Numbered from the stretch's first letter, positions 52,064 to 60,881 are shown. The stretch: 64,000 bases of DNA from CAZHFW01 sp964531675 (GCA_964531675.1 CAZHFW010000008.1:1-64000); one strand, 5' to 3'. A program made the numbers and translations. The notes: generated from the letters alone by a model not told the origin.

Positions 52064-53874
52064 GGCTTGCCCCCGCTTTCAGGCTTGGAAGTGCCGGTCT
52101 TGCCGTTCTGCGGATCGGGCTTGGCAGCGCCGGGCTTGGTCGGCGCGGGCTTGTTGCCCTGAGGCTTGGCGGAGCCCTTGCCGTTCTGCGGCTTGGCCGC
52201 GGGCTTGGCGCCGGTTGCCGGCGTGGTCGCGGCGGGCGCGGGTTGGGGCGGCGGGGCGGGCTTCACGATCGTGTTCGGATCGGAAGGCTCGGGCGACGCG
52301 GAAGGCTCGGCGTGCTCCGCCGCGTTGTCGGGTGCAGCCGCGGGGGTTGTCTCCGAGGCGACTCTGGGCACCGTGAGCTGGGTGATCAACTGAAGGCTGT
52401 AGCGGTCGGCGACGTCGGCACCGCGCGACTCGACGTTGTACAGGTTGCTGCTGATCAGGCGGCCGCGAAGATCGGCCGCGACGTCGCGATTGGCGACCTT
52501 GCCTCCGATCGTGAGCGTGGCGTTGGGAGTGCACACCCACGAGCCGAGGGGATAGTTACCCGACTTGGGTGCAAAGCTGATCTCGGCGGAGTAGGTGCCG
52601 GTGACCTCGTCCAGGAGCGACTGCCTCGGGTCGGGAAGCTGGCGGTTGATGGTTTCAAGGTGGGCGAGCCAGTCCACCCGGGAGCCCGACCAGGTCTCCA
52701 TGTGATTGAGCCGCGCGTGGTCGATCAGGAACTTGTCCAGATCGCTTCGAAGCGTCGATTCCTGGCTCTGCAGCTTGTCGAGCTGGGAGCGGAGGGATCC
52801 GAGCTGGATGGTCGCGATCGCCCAGCCCGAGCCGAGCAGCACGATCGCCCCGAGCACGCCGAGCAGGGACTTCTGTCTGGTCGCGGCACGGCGATCCGGC
52901 GCCCGACGCGGGTGCGCAAAGTCGATCGCGGGCTGGTCGGTCGCGATCTCGTGGAGGATGCCAACCAAAGGCGTAATGGCCGCCTTGTCGGCGGTCCCCA
53001 CGCCAGCCAGCGCGTCGACATGCGAAGGCCACGGGATGACCTCGCTGGCGCCTTCGACTGCTGCGGCGCAGCGATCTCCCACGGCTCGCGCGAGGTTGCC
53101 TTCGGCCAAGACCGCGACCATGGGCGTGACTTCGCCCGGCGCGGTCATGCGGTAGCTCGTCCAGGTGCGGCGCAGCTCCACCGCGACGCGCTCGGCGTAC
53201 GCGTCGAGCTCGGCTTCCGAGGAAGGCCTCCCCGTGTCGGTTGCGCGGGCGTAGACCAGGTGCCCGTCTTCAACGATCGCAAACTCCGCGGTGCGGAAAC
53301 CAAGGGCGACCGCGATGACGGGACGTTCGTGGCGCTGAGACTGCTCTCGGACCAGTGCTGCGGCTCCGAACGCCCGCAGCGAGACCCGCGCGAGCTTGAA
53401 GCCGACGTTCTTGGCGACGTTGCGGCACCACTCGATGCGATCGCCAGGCATGGCGGCGGCGATCACGGAGACGTTGCCGTCCGCGCCGGGGTGCTGGGGA
53501 TCTCCGATGGGGACGTAGTCGATCGCCGCGCTGTCGATGGCCATCGTCAGCTGACGGGCCATCTGCAGGCGGACCATGCCCGCCAGTTCGTCCGGAGCAA
53601 CGCCGGCGGCCCCGGTGGGGAACGAGAGCCGCTTGAGGACCACGTCCGAGCGGCCCATCGAAAAGATGAGCTGCCCACGGGCGATGGAGGCGGCTTCGAG
53701 CTGCTGGTCGATCCAGGTCCCCACCGCGTCCGGCTTGTCCAGAGCCAGGGACTCCGGGGCCGAGGCGGTCAGCCAGGACCGGAGGGTCACCGACCCGGGC
53801 GCGATCTCCGCATGGAGGGCGGTGAGCCGGTCGGCGTCGAAGTCGACGAGGGTGATGAGCTGCTTCCGTGGCAT
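52060..53874 (-). CDS. GspL-type platform protein (PilM-PilN-like fusion)
   Basis: 604 residues. Residues 1-320 form an actin/PilM-like cytoplasmic domain (FSMGRSDVVLKRLSFPTG, VIAAAMPGDRIEWC, AVALGFRTAEFAIVEDGHLVYAR). A single membrane helix follows (LLGVLGAIVLLGSGWAIATI), then a coiled coil and a PilN-like periplasmic domain. The C-terminal 100 residues are Pro/Ala/Lys-rich and disordered. In T2SS the GspL cytoplasmic domain recruits the GspE ATPase. Overlap with the next gene indicates coupled translation. Confidence 0.82.
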   Translation of the reverse strand: MPRKQLITLVDFDADRLTALHAEIAPGSVTLRSWLTASAPESLALDKPDAVGTWIDQQLEAASIARGQLIFSMGRSDVVLKRLSFPTGAAGVAPDELAGMVRLQMARQLTMAIDSAAIDYVPIGDPQHPGADGNVSVIAAAMPGDRIEWCRNVAKNVGFKLARVSLRAFGAAALVREQSQRHERPVIAVALGFRTAEFAIVEDGHLVYARATDTGRPSSEAELDAYAERVAVELRRTWTSYRMTAPGEVTPMVAVLAEGNLARAVGDRCAAAVEGASEVIPWPSHVDALAGVGTADKAAITPLVGILHEIATDQPAIDFAHPRRAPDRRAATRQKSLLGVLGAIVLLGSGWAIATIQLGSLRSQLDKLQSQESTLRSDLDKFLIDHARLNHMETWSGSRVDWLAHLETINRQLPDPRQSLLDEVTGTYSAEISFAPKSGNYPLGSWVCTPNATLTIGGKVANRDVAADLRGRLISSNLYNVESRGADVADRYSLQLITQLTVPRVASETTPAAAPDNAAEHAEPSASPEPSDPNTIVKPAPPPQPAPAATTPATGAKPAAKPQNGKGSAKPQGNKPAPTKPGAAKPDPQNGKTGTSKPESGGKP

Positions 53875-53916
53875 TCTCGCGGTCGATCCGTCGTTCGTGA
53901 AAAGGCGGGCGCTGGG

Positions 53917-55365
53917 TCAGCGGGGGCTGCCGGTGGTCCAACGTCCGAGTCGGTTGTCCTTCGGGGTGGCGGGTGCGATGGGTTCAGGGAGGACGAGCGG
54001 CGGCGTTGCCGGTTCCTCCTGGATCGCCAAACCAACCCCTGACTGATCATCATCCATGATTTCCGCGGGCGAGTCCATTCGCGGGTTGTTCGGTATCGGT
54101 TCCCCGGCGTCCGCCAAGCTGAGGTCCGGAGGAGGCAGGAGCGCGGAGGCCGAGGCCATCCCTTCCTCAAGCGCCACGTCCCGGATCGAGACCACGCGGG
54201 GCTTGGCGTCGGCGACATCGATCGTGACCACCCACGCGGCCCGCGACAACACCGTCTTGGGGGTGTCGCGCACGATCGAGGCCTCCACACGGATCTCCCA
54301 GACCATCGAGCGGGTGGTCAACCAGTCCGCGGCCTTGGCGAACGCGTCCGCGGTAAGCACCTGTTCCAGAACGGGCCAGGCCACCTGGGATTTTCGGGAC
54401 GCGTCCAGGCGGTCTCGTGCTTTGACCACCGCGTCGGCGGATTCCGGCGTAAATCCCGGGATCGCCGCGAGGGTCGCGGCCGATGCGCGGTTCATGTCCA
54501 CCCGCCCGATGACGAACGGGTTGTCGTCAAAGCGAATGACCTCAAGCACCCGCGACCAGTCGTTGGCGGAGACCGCGCCCGCGTTCAGAGCGGCCAGAAG
54601 CTGCTCGCGATTCAACGGAGGCTTGGCCTTCACCGCGGACCGGACCTTGGACGAGAGCTCCGGGCCGAGCAGTTCATCCAGACGCGTCACAGCAGCGTCG
54701 TCGACCCCCGTGGCGATGTTGAGCGCCGCAACCCAGTTTCCCGACGCCTTGGGATCGGCCGGGCAGATCTGCGGATCAAAGTTCGACGCGGACAGATTCG
54801 CGCGGGAATCGGTCTGCGACGCTGCGGGACTCTCGGTGGGCGAGATCGGAGCGGAGCCTTCCGAGGCCCGAGGCAGCGGACGGCGGAGGAACGTGATGCA
54901 CTCGGCGCGGTCGGTCCAGAAGCGACGCTTGCGCTGCTCGACGAGCCTGGCAGCGTCATCGGGGCCGATCACGCTGGCGAGCATCGCTTCCTCGGCGATG
55001 TTGACGTCGAGCGAAGTCGCGAGCGGATGCGCGACGACCTGCGGATCGGCGAGGCCGGGTTGATTCGGAGCGGGCTCGACTGGCAGCAGCGTGATGACGC
55101 CGCGAACGTCCCCGTCCTTGTAGAGCTCCCATTCGGTCGTGAGCTTGGGATCAGCGCCGGCGAGAAGCTGGTCGCGCTGGGCGGCGAGTTCCGCAGCGGC
55201 GGCGGTGACGCCGCTCTGCGCGATCGCGCGAAGCTGCGCGGAGCGATCGGAGGCGCGGGCGTACACGGCGCCGGAGGACGCTGACGAAAGGGCCCCCATC
55301 GCGATCAAGGCGGCGATGACGATCGCGATCATGACCGCCAGAATGACCATCCCGCGACGGGTCAT
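53917..55365 (-). CDS. gspK: Minor pseudopilin GspK
   Basis: 482 residues. The N-terminus MTRRG then MVILAVMIAIVIAALIAMGAL is a prepilin-type signal with Gly at -1 and no Glu5, as usual for GspK at the pilus tip. A large periplasmic domain follows, with a helix-hairpin-helix-like stretch VDMNRASAATLAAIPGFTPESADAVVKAR that is typical of GspK. Two inserts rich in Ser, Pro and Ala and an acidic C-terminal tail make it longer than E. coli GspK (about 330). Start overlaps the gspJ stop by 4 nt. Confidence 0.88.
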   Translation of the reverse strand: MTRRGMVILAVMIAIVIAALIAMGALSSASSGAVYARASDRSAQLRAIAQSGVTAAAAELAAQRDQLLAGADPKLTTEWELYKDGDVRGVITLLPVEPAPNQPGLADPQVVAHPLATSLDVNIAEEAMLASVIGPDDAARLVEQRKRRFWTDRAECITFLRRPLPRASEGSAPISPTESPAASQTDSRANLSASNFDPQICPADPKASGNWVAALNIATGVDDAAVTRLDELLGPELSSKVRSAVKAKPPLNREQLLAALNAGAVSANDWSRVLEVIRFDDNPFVIGRVDMNRASAATLAAIPGFTPESADAVVKARDRLDASRKSQVAWPVLEQVLTADAFAKAADWLTTRSMVWEIRVEASIVRDTPKTVLSRAAWVVTIDVADAKPRVVSIRDVALEEGMASASALLPPPDLSLADAGEPIPNNPRMDSPAEIMDDDQSGVGLAIQEEPATPPLVLPEPIAPATPKDNRLGRWTTGSPR

Positions 55366-56009
55366 TGCGGACCTCCCGAGGGCGGATCCAAGGGGATCAG
55401 CCTCTGACGATCGGGCGGGCGCTGGAGGAGCGGTGCTGACGTCTCGGCGAGACCCGAGCTTGTCTGCGTCGCGGGAGCGCGATCGGCAGAACTGGCGAGC
55501 CAGATCGAGACTTCGATCGCGTCAGGGAGCCCGGCGGACGCGAGGCTGTCAAAGCTGTCGGTCCAGAGGCGATCCTTCAGGAAGCGGACTCGGACGGCCA
55601 GCACGCCCTCGACCCAGTTCTCGGTCGCGGGGGCCTCGCTTGGCGACGAGGAAGGAGCCTCCAAGTCCAACGGCCGCTGCGTGAAAATGATCGTCCCGGC
55701 GGCTTCGTCGAACTTCCAGGTGTCGCGCGTCAGCCTGCCGCCCTGACGATGCACGATGGAGATGGACGTCGGGGTGCTGACCACGCCCGCGCCCAGAGCG
55801 TGGTCGCCAGCCAGGGACGTGAGGGCCGCACGTTCGATCGAGTCAAAGACGTCGGTGAGCGAGCGATGACGGGACGCGTCGGCCTGCAAGGCCTTGCGGG
55901 TTGCGGCGACCTGGCTCGAGAAGGTGTACATCGCCCCGAATAGCAGGACGATCAGGACCAGCGCGAGCAAGGTTTCCAGGAGCGTGAAGCCTCGGGAGCG
56001 TGCGGTCAT
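55362..56009 (-). CDS. gspJ: Minor pseudopilin GspJ
   Basis: 215 residues. The prepilin signal is RSRG then FTLLETLLALVLIVLLFGAMYTF, with Gly at -1 and Glu5, cleaved and methylated by a prepilin peptidase. The periplasmic part matches GspJ-type minor pseudopilins: TWKFDEAAGTIIFTQRPLD and VRVRFLKDRLWTDSFDS. The C-terminus is a Pro/Arg-rich tail. The start is ATG 56009, overlapping gspI by 4 nt; the longer frame upstream is antisense shadow. Confidence 0.85.
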   Translation of the reverse strand: MTARSRGFTLLETLLALVLIVLLFGAMYTFSSQVAATRKALQADASRHRSLTDVFDSIERAALTSLAGDHALGAGVVSTPTSISIVHRQGGRLTRDTWKFDEAAGTIIFTQRPLDLEAPSSSPSEAPATENWVEGVLAVRVRFLKDRLWTDSFDSLASAGLPDAIEVSIWLASSADRAPATQTSSGLAETSAPLLQRPPDRQRLIPLDPPSGGPQ

Positions 56010-56437
56010 GACGCGCCTCCCGCGGTTGCGGTGCTGGGCGAGGCGGGCACGAGCTGGCGCAGCGTCGCGAGCGTGCGGCGATCGCCCTTGGGACCGACCT
56101 TGATCGCGTCCACCGAAACCTTGATGAGCCCGGGAAACTGGGAAGGCTCGGTCGCGATCGCCAGTTCCCAGGCGGGATCGGCGGGCTTGGTGTCCGAGAA
56201 GCCGCTGCCGGCGGGCTCTTCGGGCCTCACGGGTCCGATGAGCGTCTCGGGTGTCTTGAGGCCCAGGGAGAGTTGTGCGATCGCGGTTCGGCACAGATCA
56301 CTGGCGTGCTGTTCGTCTCGGGCTCGGGCCGCGACGGCGCTGGATTGGGAGAGGATGCCGATCAGCGTGATCGCGGCGGCGACGAAGATCGCGACGGAGA
56401 CGATCGCCTCGAGCAGAATCGCGCCGCGGCGGATCAT
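56006..56437 (-). CDS. gspI: Minor pseudopilin GspI
   Basis: 143 residues. Very short prepilin leader MIRRG then AILLEAIVSVAIFVAAAITLIG, Gly at -1, Glu5 present. The GspI-like feature is the ASDLCRTAIAQLSLG helix after the membrane segment, followed by a small beta domain. The tip complex GspH-I-J-K is encoded in one run. Four-nt overlaps with gspH and gspJ indicate translational coupling. Confidence 0.82.
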   Translation of the reverse strand: MIRRGAILLEAIVSVAIFVAAAITLIGILSQSSAVAARARDEQHASDLCRTAIAQLSLGLKTPETLIGPVRPEEPAGSGFSDTKPADPAWELAIATEPSQFPGLIKVSVDAIKVGPKGDRRTLATLRQLVPASPSTATAGGAS

Positions 56438-57114
56438 CGGGTCGCCTCCTCGGACGCGGAGGACTTCGCGGGAGCGGGCGCCGCTGCGAGGTCGCTCGGG
56501 CGATCGTCCATCACCGCTGACTCCAGGACGGGCTGGGACACGAGCTTGCCGCTGCCTGGCGTGGCGGCGAAGCGGAAGCGACGTCCCCGGCTGGTCAGCT
56601 CGAACCCGCGCGAGATCGCGGACCCATCCGGGAGATACACCGCAAGGAGATTGGCTTCCGAAGCCTGCGCGGGTTGGGCTTCCCGGTCAGTCTCGGGACG
56701 ATCCGCCTCTGCCTCCGATGCGAGCATCGAGAGGGCGACCGAGTCCGGCAGTTCAAGAAGCTCTTCGCGGGGCTGGGCGGGGCGATCGCCGGCCTGGTCA
56801 GCGGGAGGCGACGGGATGCTGGTGGAGTCCGGCGCCTGCGGATCCTGATTCGGTATGACCGGCTCCATCGCCAGTCGCTGGCCCGTGCCCGCGGGTACGA
56901 GGATGAGTCTCCAGGGTTGGCCTGTGCGGATCGCCTGGGAGCGGCAGGCATCGGCTGCGAGCGCGATGTCCTGGACCGTCTGCGAGGTTCGGACGGCGCG
57001 CAGTTCGTCGACCGCGCCGGGGAGCACCAGCGCGGCGATGGCCGCCAGGATCGACAGGACGATCAGGGTCTCGATCAGCGTGAACGCGCGATGTGGAGGC
57101 GAGGTGTGCTTCAT
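56434..57114 (-). CDS. gspH: Minor pseudopilin GspH
   Basis: 226 residues. The leader ends HRA, and the mature part starts FTLIETLIVLSILAAIAALVLPG, so the residue at -1 is Ala instead of the usual Gly, with Glu5 kept. The GspH-type domain follows (DIALAADACRSQAIRTGQPWRLILVP, then RGRRFRFAATPGSGKL), interrupted by a Pro/Glu/Asp-rich insert of about 60 residues. It is 24 nt downstream of gspG. Confidence 0.82.
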   Translation of the reverse strand: MKHTSPPHRAFTLIETLIVLSILAAIAALVLPGAVDELRAVRTSQTVQDIALAADACRSQAIRTGQPWRLILVPAGTGQRLAMEPVIPNQDPQAPDSTSIPSPPADQAGDRPAQPREELLELPDSVALSMLASEAEADRPETDREAQPAQASEANLLAVYLPDGSAISRGFELTSRGRRFRFAATPGSGKLVSQPVLESAVMDDRPSDLAAAPAPAKSSASEEATR

Positions 57115-57138
57115 CCTCGCACCGTTGGAGGTGTCGGA

Positions 57139-57672
57139 TTACTTGCCCTTGGGGGCAGCGGTGGACGACGAGCCGGACGAGCTGCTGCCGCCTTCGGCGC
57201 CTTCCTTGGGCCAGGAGGTGATGTCGTCGTCGGTGCCTTCCTGTCCATCGGGGCCGACGGACCAGAGGTCGTACTTGGAATCATCCCCGTGCTCGGAGGA
57301 CTGGCGGTAGCCCCACGGGTGACCCCAGCGGTCGTTGGCCATGGGCTCTTCGAGGTACTTCTTCCACTTGGCCTGATCGCCTTCGGCCGAGAGGGATTCC
57401 TTGCTCCAGAGGACCGCGAGGCCCTCTTCGTCGGACGGGAAGCGGTCAAAGTCGAGGTAGAACTGCTGGAGGCCCTTCTTCAGCGTGTTCATATCGATCT
57501 GGGCGAGGCTGGACTTGGCTTCCTTCTGACGGCTGAAGAGTGCGACGCCGACGAGCGCGGAGAGGGCGAGAATGATCGCGATCACGATCATGACTTCGAT
57601 GAGCGTGAAGGCGCGACGGGCCTTGGAGCGGCGCTGGCCGCGAGCGAGGCGTTGGGCGAGGGAGTTGGTCAT
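57139..57672 (-). CDS. gspG: Major pseudopilin GspG
   Basis: 177 residues. A long basic leader (about 20 residues, ending KARRA) precedes FTLIEVMIVIAIILALSALVG, with Ala at -1 and Glu5. The GspG periplasmic domain is clear: QIDMNTLKKGLQQFYLDFDRFPS, GHPWGYRQSSEHG and YDLWSVGPDGQEGTDDDITSW, where the Asp cluster is the calcium site. Ser-rich C-terminus. The ATG at 57672 has GGAGG about 8 nt upstream, and an internal promoter lies before it, as expected for the most abundant subunit. Confidence 0.92.
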   Translation of the reverse strand: MTNSLAQRLARGQRRSKARRAFTLIEVMIVIAIILALSALVGVALFSRQKEAKSSLAQIDMNTLKKGLQQFYLDFDRFPSDEEGLAVLWSKESLSAEGDQAKWKKYLEEPMANDRWGHPWGYRQSSEHGDDSKYDLWSVGPDGQEGTDDDITSWPKEGAEGGSSSSGSSSTAAPKGK

Positions 57673-57801
57673 CGTGAACCTCCGTGGTCTGGCGGCCGCG
57701 TGGCGTGCGCACGGGGCCCGGGGTGGGTCGGTCGGATCGTCCTTGAGCCGGCCGACGGGTCGGAGCGGTGGGACTGCGATCAGAGACACGCTGAATATGC
57801 G

Positions 57802-57835
57802 GCCCGCGAACAGTCGTCGCGGGCTGAGAAGGGTA
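57802..57835 (-). promoter_or_regulatory. Putative internal promoter and leader hairpin of gspG
   Basis: TACCCT on the minus strand (57835-57830) with a perfect 8-bp hairpin GCCCGCGA / TCGCGGGC (57802-57824) just downstream. This would start a separate gspG transcript with a leader of about 150 nt. Confidence 0.4.
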
Positions 57836-57917
57836 GCGATTTTGGGCCCTCCGAACAACCCGGCGGGCGGATACGCATGGGACGCATCAGAACCCGCGAT
57901 GTTCGCGCCGCGAACGG

Positions 57918-59108
57918 TCAAAGGTTTCCGCTGAGTCTGGTCATGGGCAGGAGCAAGGCGACCGCGACCAGCACCACCACGCCCGCGATGAGCATCAGGA
58001 GCAAAGGCTCGATCAGCCTTACGACGCCCGAGAGGAGGCGATCGATGCGGGTCTCGATGGTCACCGCGATGGTCATGAGCACGTCGTCGAGGTTGTTGGC
58101 CGATTCACCCACGCTGATCATCTCGATGACGTCATCATCGAAGAGCTTGCTCTCGGCCAGAGGCGGCGCCAGGTGCTGGCCGGCCCGGACCGCTTCCATG
58201 GCGCGATCGATCGCGGTTTCCATGAGCCCGTTGCCCGCGGCCTGACGCGAGATCTGCATCGCGGCCAGGAGGGGAACGCCGTTGGCGAGCATCGTTCCGA
58301 GCATGCGGCAGAAGCGAGCGGCGGCCAGGGCGCGGACGAGCGGGCCGAGTACGGGAGCCATGGTCCGCCAGCGCTCGATGCGAGCCTTGACCGCGGGGCG
58401 CGCGGAGAGCTGGAATCCCGTGAAGACCAGTGCGCCGAGAACGATCAGCGTGATCAGTCCGAAGCGGGAGATGGCGTCGGAGATGAAGAAGACGAGCTGG
58501 GTGATGGAGGGCACGCCTCCGGGCACCTTGGAGAACATCGGGCGGAACATGGGGACGAAGAACCAGAAGATGACGCCGGTGACCAGGGTGCCGAAGAGGA
58601 CCAGAGCGGCGGGATAGATCAGGTTGCCGATCACCTTGCCGCGCATGTCGGCCTGGGCCTGGACCAGATCGCCGAGGCGGGCCAGTACGCCTTCGAGGAA
58701 GCCGCCCTTTTCGCCGGCTTTCACCATCGCGATATGCACCGGTGGGAAGACGTCGGTGTGACGGCCCATGGCGCTGGCCAGGTCTTCGCCTTCAGCGACA
58801 GTGTCCGCGAGGGACTTGAAGACCGACGAGAGCGCGGGCGTGGAACGGCGATTGCCCAAGAGGCGCAGGCCTCGGAGGATGGGCACTCCCGCCCGGAGGA
58901 GGTCGGCCAGCTGGGTGTACGACGCGGCGAGTTTGCGGCTGGAGATGCGCCGCGTCACCCGGCGCGGTTCGGGCGCGGGGTCAATCTGGACCGGCGTGAG
59001 CTTCCGGGTCTCCAGTTCGGCCAGGACAGCCTGCTCCGACGCGCCGGCGATGACGCCGGCGACGCGCTGGCCTGAGCCATCCAGGGCGGTGTACGCGAAG
59101 TTGGGCAC
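57918..59108 (-). CDS. gspF: Type II secretion inner-membrane platform protein GspF
   Basis: 396 residues starting with GTG. Two GspF repeats: cytoplasmic helices with LRAGVPILRGLRLLGNRRS and LANGVPLLAAMQISRQAAG, each followed by a G-rich segment (KAGEKGGFLEGVLARL, SVGESANNLDDVL). Three membrane helices. The N-terminus MPNFAYTALDGSGQRVAGVI is family-typical. It is the first gene of the run gspF-G-H-I-J-K-L-M/C-D. A -10 hexamer lies exactly 6 nt before the start codon. Confidence 0.95.
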   Translation of the reverse strand: MPNFAYTALDGSGQRVAGVIAGASEQAVLAELETRKLTPVQIDPAPEPRRVTRRISSRKLAASYTQLADLLRAGVPILRGLRLLGNRRSTPALSSVFKSLADTVAEGEDLASAMGRHTDVFPPVHIAMVKAGEKGGFLEGVLARLGDLVQAQADMRGKVIGNLIYPAALVLFGTLVTGVIFWFFVPMFRPMFSKVPGGVPSITQLVFFISDAISRFGLITLIVLGALVFTGFQLSARPAVKARIERWRTMAPVLGPLVRALAAARFCRMLGTMLANGVPLLAAMQISRQAAGNGLMETAIDRAMEAVRAGQHLAPPLAESKLFDDDVIEMISVGESANNLDDVLMTIAVTIETRIDRLLSGVVRLIEPLLLMLIAGVVVLVAVALLLPMTRLSGNL

Positions 59109-59114
59109 CGGGAA

Positions 59115-59120
59115 AGTCTA
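59115..59120 (-). promoter_or_regulatory. Putative leaderless -10 element of the secretion operon (gspF)
   Basis: TAGACT on the minus strand followed by exactly 6 nt and GTG 59108. No Shine-Dalgarno sequence. Confidence 0.5.
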
Positions 59121-59193
59121 ACGCCCCGGGAGGCGCTGGTGCGCCGACCGGGGCGTGAGAAATCATGGAAAGGCGGGTTGCCCGAGTTCCGGA

Positions 59194-59820
59194 TCACTTG
59201 GACTCGAGGAGCGCCGTGATCTTGGCGACCAGGTCCTTGTCATCGGGCGTGACGCGCGGGCCGAAGCGGGCGACGACGTGGCCCGAGCGGTCCACCACGT
59301 ACTTCGTGAAGTTCCAGGAGGGCTCCTCGCCGGTGGGCTTGGGCAGGGAGCTGATCTGGCGGTAGAGCGGGTGCTGCTCGGAGCCCTTCACGGAGATCTT
59401 GGAGAACATCGGGAAGGTGACGTTGTACCGGGAGGTGCAGAAGGCCTTGATCTCTTCGTTGGTGCCGGGTTCCTGGCCCATGAAGTCGTTGGCGGGGAAG
59501 GCGAGGATCTCAAAGCCCTTGTCGTGCTTTTCCTTGTAGAGCTTCTCGAGGGCTTCGTACTGGGGCGTGAGGCCGCACTTGGAGGCGACGTTCACGATGA
59601 GCAGCACCTTGCCCTTGTAGGTCTCGAGGTTGACGGGCTTGCCCTCGATGTCCTTCATGGTGTAGTTGAGGATGTACGAGGGGTCCGCAGCGGAGGGGGC
59701 GTTGCTCACGGGCTTGGTCTCCGGCTGACCCCCAGCGGCGGGCTTGGACTCGGGTTGCGCCAGGGCGATGACGCCGGCGACGGGGATGAGCGCAGCGGCG
59801 AGGAGCAGCGGGGTCTTCAT
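59194..59820 (-). CDS. Exported glutathione/thioredoxin peroxidase (GPx family)
   Basis: 208 residues. Signal peptide (LLLAAALIPVAGVIALAQ) and a short linker precede a GPx domain: NVASKCGLTPQYEALEKLY with peroxidatic Cys82 (cysteine codon, not selenocysteine), AFPANDFMGQEPGT with Gln116, and WNFTKYVVDRSGHVVARF with the Trp/Asn of the tetrad. It would detoxify peroxides in the periplasm, probably with thioredoxin-like donors. GGAG lies about 8 nt before the ATG. Confidence 0.93.
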   Translation of the reverse strand: MKTPLLLAAALIPVAGVIALAQPESKPAAGGQPETKPVSNAPSAADPSYILNYTMKDIEGKPVNLETYKGKVLLIVNVASKCGLTPQYEALEKLYKEKHDKGFEILAFPANDFMGQEPGTNEEIKAFCTSRYNVTFPMFSKISVKGSEQHPLYRQISSLPKPTGEEPSWNFTKYVVDRSGHVVARFGPRVTPDDKDLVAKITALLESK

Positions 59821-59972
59821 GGCGTGGTCTCCGGATCGGGTCTGGTGGCTGGTCGGTCCAGGTACATCCGGCGAGGGTTTCGTGCCGAATGACTGATCCG
59901 ATGCGAAGGGTATGACGCATTCGGGAGGGATACGGTTCGGGTGAATCGTTTTGACCATGCGGACCCAGATCC

Positions 59973-60806
59973 ATGCCTATCGATCCTGAACCACGTTCTG
60001 CCGGGGCGGGCGCTGCGCAGAGCACGCTCAGGAGGACGGTGCGGTTCAGTGCTGGCCAGGGTGCGTCGGTGGGTCTGAACACCTTCGCGGGCTCACCCTC
60101 GCTCCGGGGATGGGGAAGGCACTACGAGGTCGACGTCGAGTGCGTCGGGCGGGTCGATCCGAGCCTGGGCTATCTGGTGGACATCAAGGACGTGGACCGT
60201 GCCGTGCGGGCGGTTCTTCTTCCGCGTGTGGACATGGCGCTGGTGTCCGGACGTCCGGGCCCGGCGGAGCTTGTGGGCGGTTCTCTCACCGAGCTCGATT
60301 CGGCCCTGGGCGGGCGTCTGCGGTCGGTGCGGCTTTGCCTCTCTCCGTTCTTCAGCCTCGAGGTGCGTATGGACAGCCATGAGTTCGTGTTGATCCGCCA
60401 GCGGTTCGACTTTGCGGCCTCGCACCGTCTGCATTGTGAGCACCTCTCCGATGAAGAGAACCGCAAGCTCTTCGGGAAGTGCAATCACCCGAGCGGGCAT
60501 GGTCACAACTACCGCGTCGAGCCCTGTGTGCGGGTCAGGCTCGCGGCCGATCACCTGGATCGCTTCACGCTCGACGAGTTGGAGGCGGCGACCGACGAAG
60601 CGATCATCCGCCGATTTGATCACAAGCACCTGAACCTCGACACGCCCGAGTTCGGGCCCGGGGGCGTCAACCCGTCGGTCGAGAACATCGCGATGGTGTT
60701 CTTCAACCTGCTCGCGCCCGCGATCAAGGAACGCTCGGCGGATGCGGAGCTCGTCAATGTGACGGTGTGGGAGACCGACCGCACGTGCTCGAGCTACCCG
60801 GCCTGA
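59973..60806 (+). CDS. Tandem 6-pyruvoyl-tetrahydropterin-synthase-like protein, N-half degenerate
   Basis: 277 residues, two T-fold domains. The C-terminal half (about 139-277) has all PTPS/QueD landmarks: FDFAASHRLHC with zinc ligand His151, GKCNHPSGHGHNY with His176/His178 and Cys170, FDHKHLN, NPSVENIA and VTVWETDRTC. The N-terminal half repeats the same layout (RRTVRFSAGQG, GRHYEVDVECVGRVDPSLGYLVDIKDVDRAV) but lacks two zinc ligands (FSAGQ in place of FAASH, RHY in place of HGHNY). The C-half could make tetrahydropterin or a queuosine precursor; the N-half is likely structural. Confidence 0.86.
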   Translation: MPIDPEPRSAGAGAAQSTLRRTVRFSAGQGASVGLNTFAGSPSLRGWGRHYEVDVECVGRVDPSLGYLVDIKDVDRAVRAVLLPRVDMALVSGRPGPAELVGGSLTELDSALGGRLRSVRLCLSPFFSLEVRMDSHEFVLIRQRFDFAASHRLHCEHLSDEENRKLFGKCNHPSGHGHNYRVEPCVRVRLAADHLDRFTLDELEAATDEAIIRRFDHKHLNLDTPEFGPGGVNPSVENIAMVFFNLLAPAIKERSADAELVNVTVWETDRTCSSYPA

Positions 60807-60867
60807 GGTTGAAGGCGGCCCGGGGAAGGCCCGGACAAAAGCGTTTCGGAATCCGGGCGATCGCCGA

Positions 60868-60873
60868 TAGAAT
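60868..60873 (+). promoter_or_regulatory. Putative leaderless -10 element of gspE
   Basis: TAGAAT followed by 8 nt and ATG 60882. No Shine-Dalgarno sequence. Confidence 0.45.
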
Positions 60874-60881
60874 GTGTTGAG

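Noticed and set aside
59574..59579. Possible selenocysteine codon in the glutathione peroxidase
   Set aside because: The catalytic codon is TGC (cysteine), not TGA.
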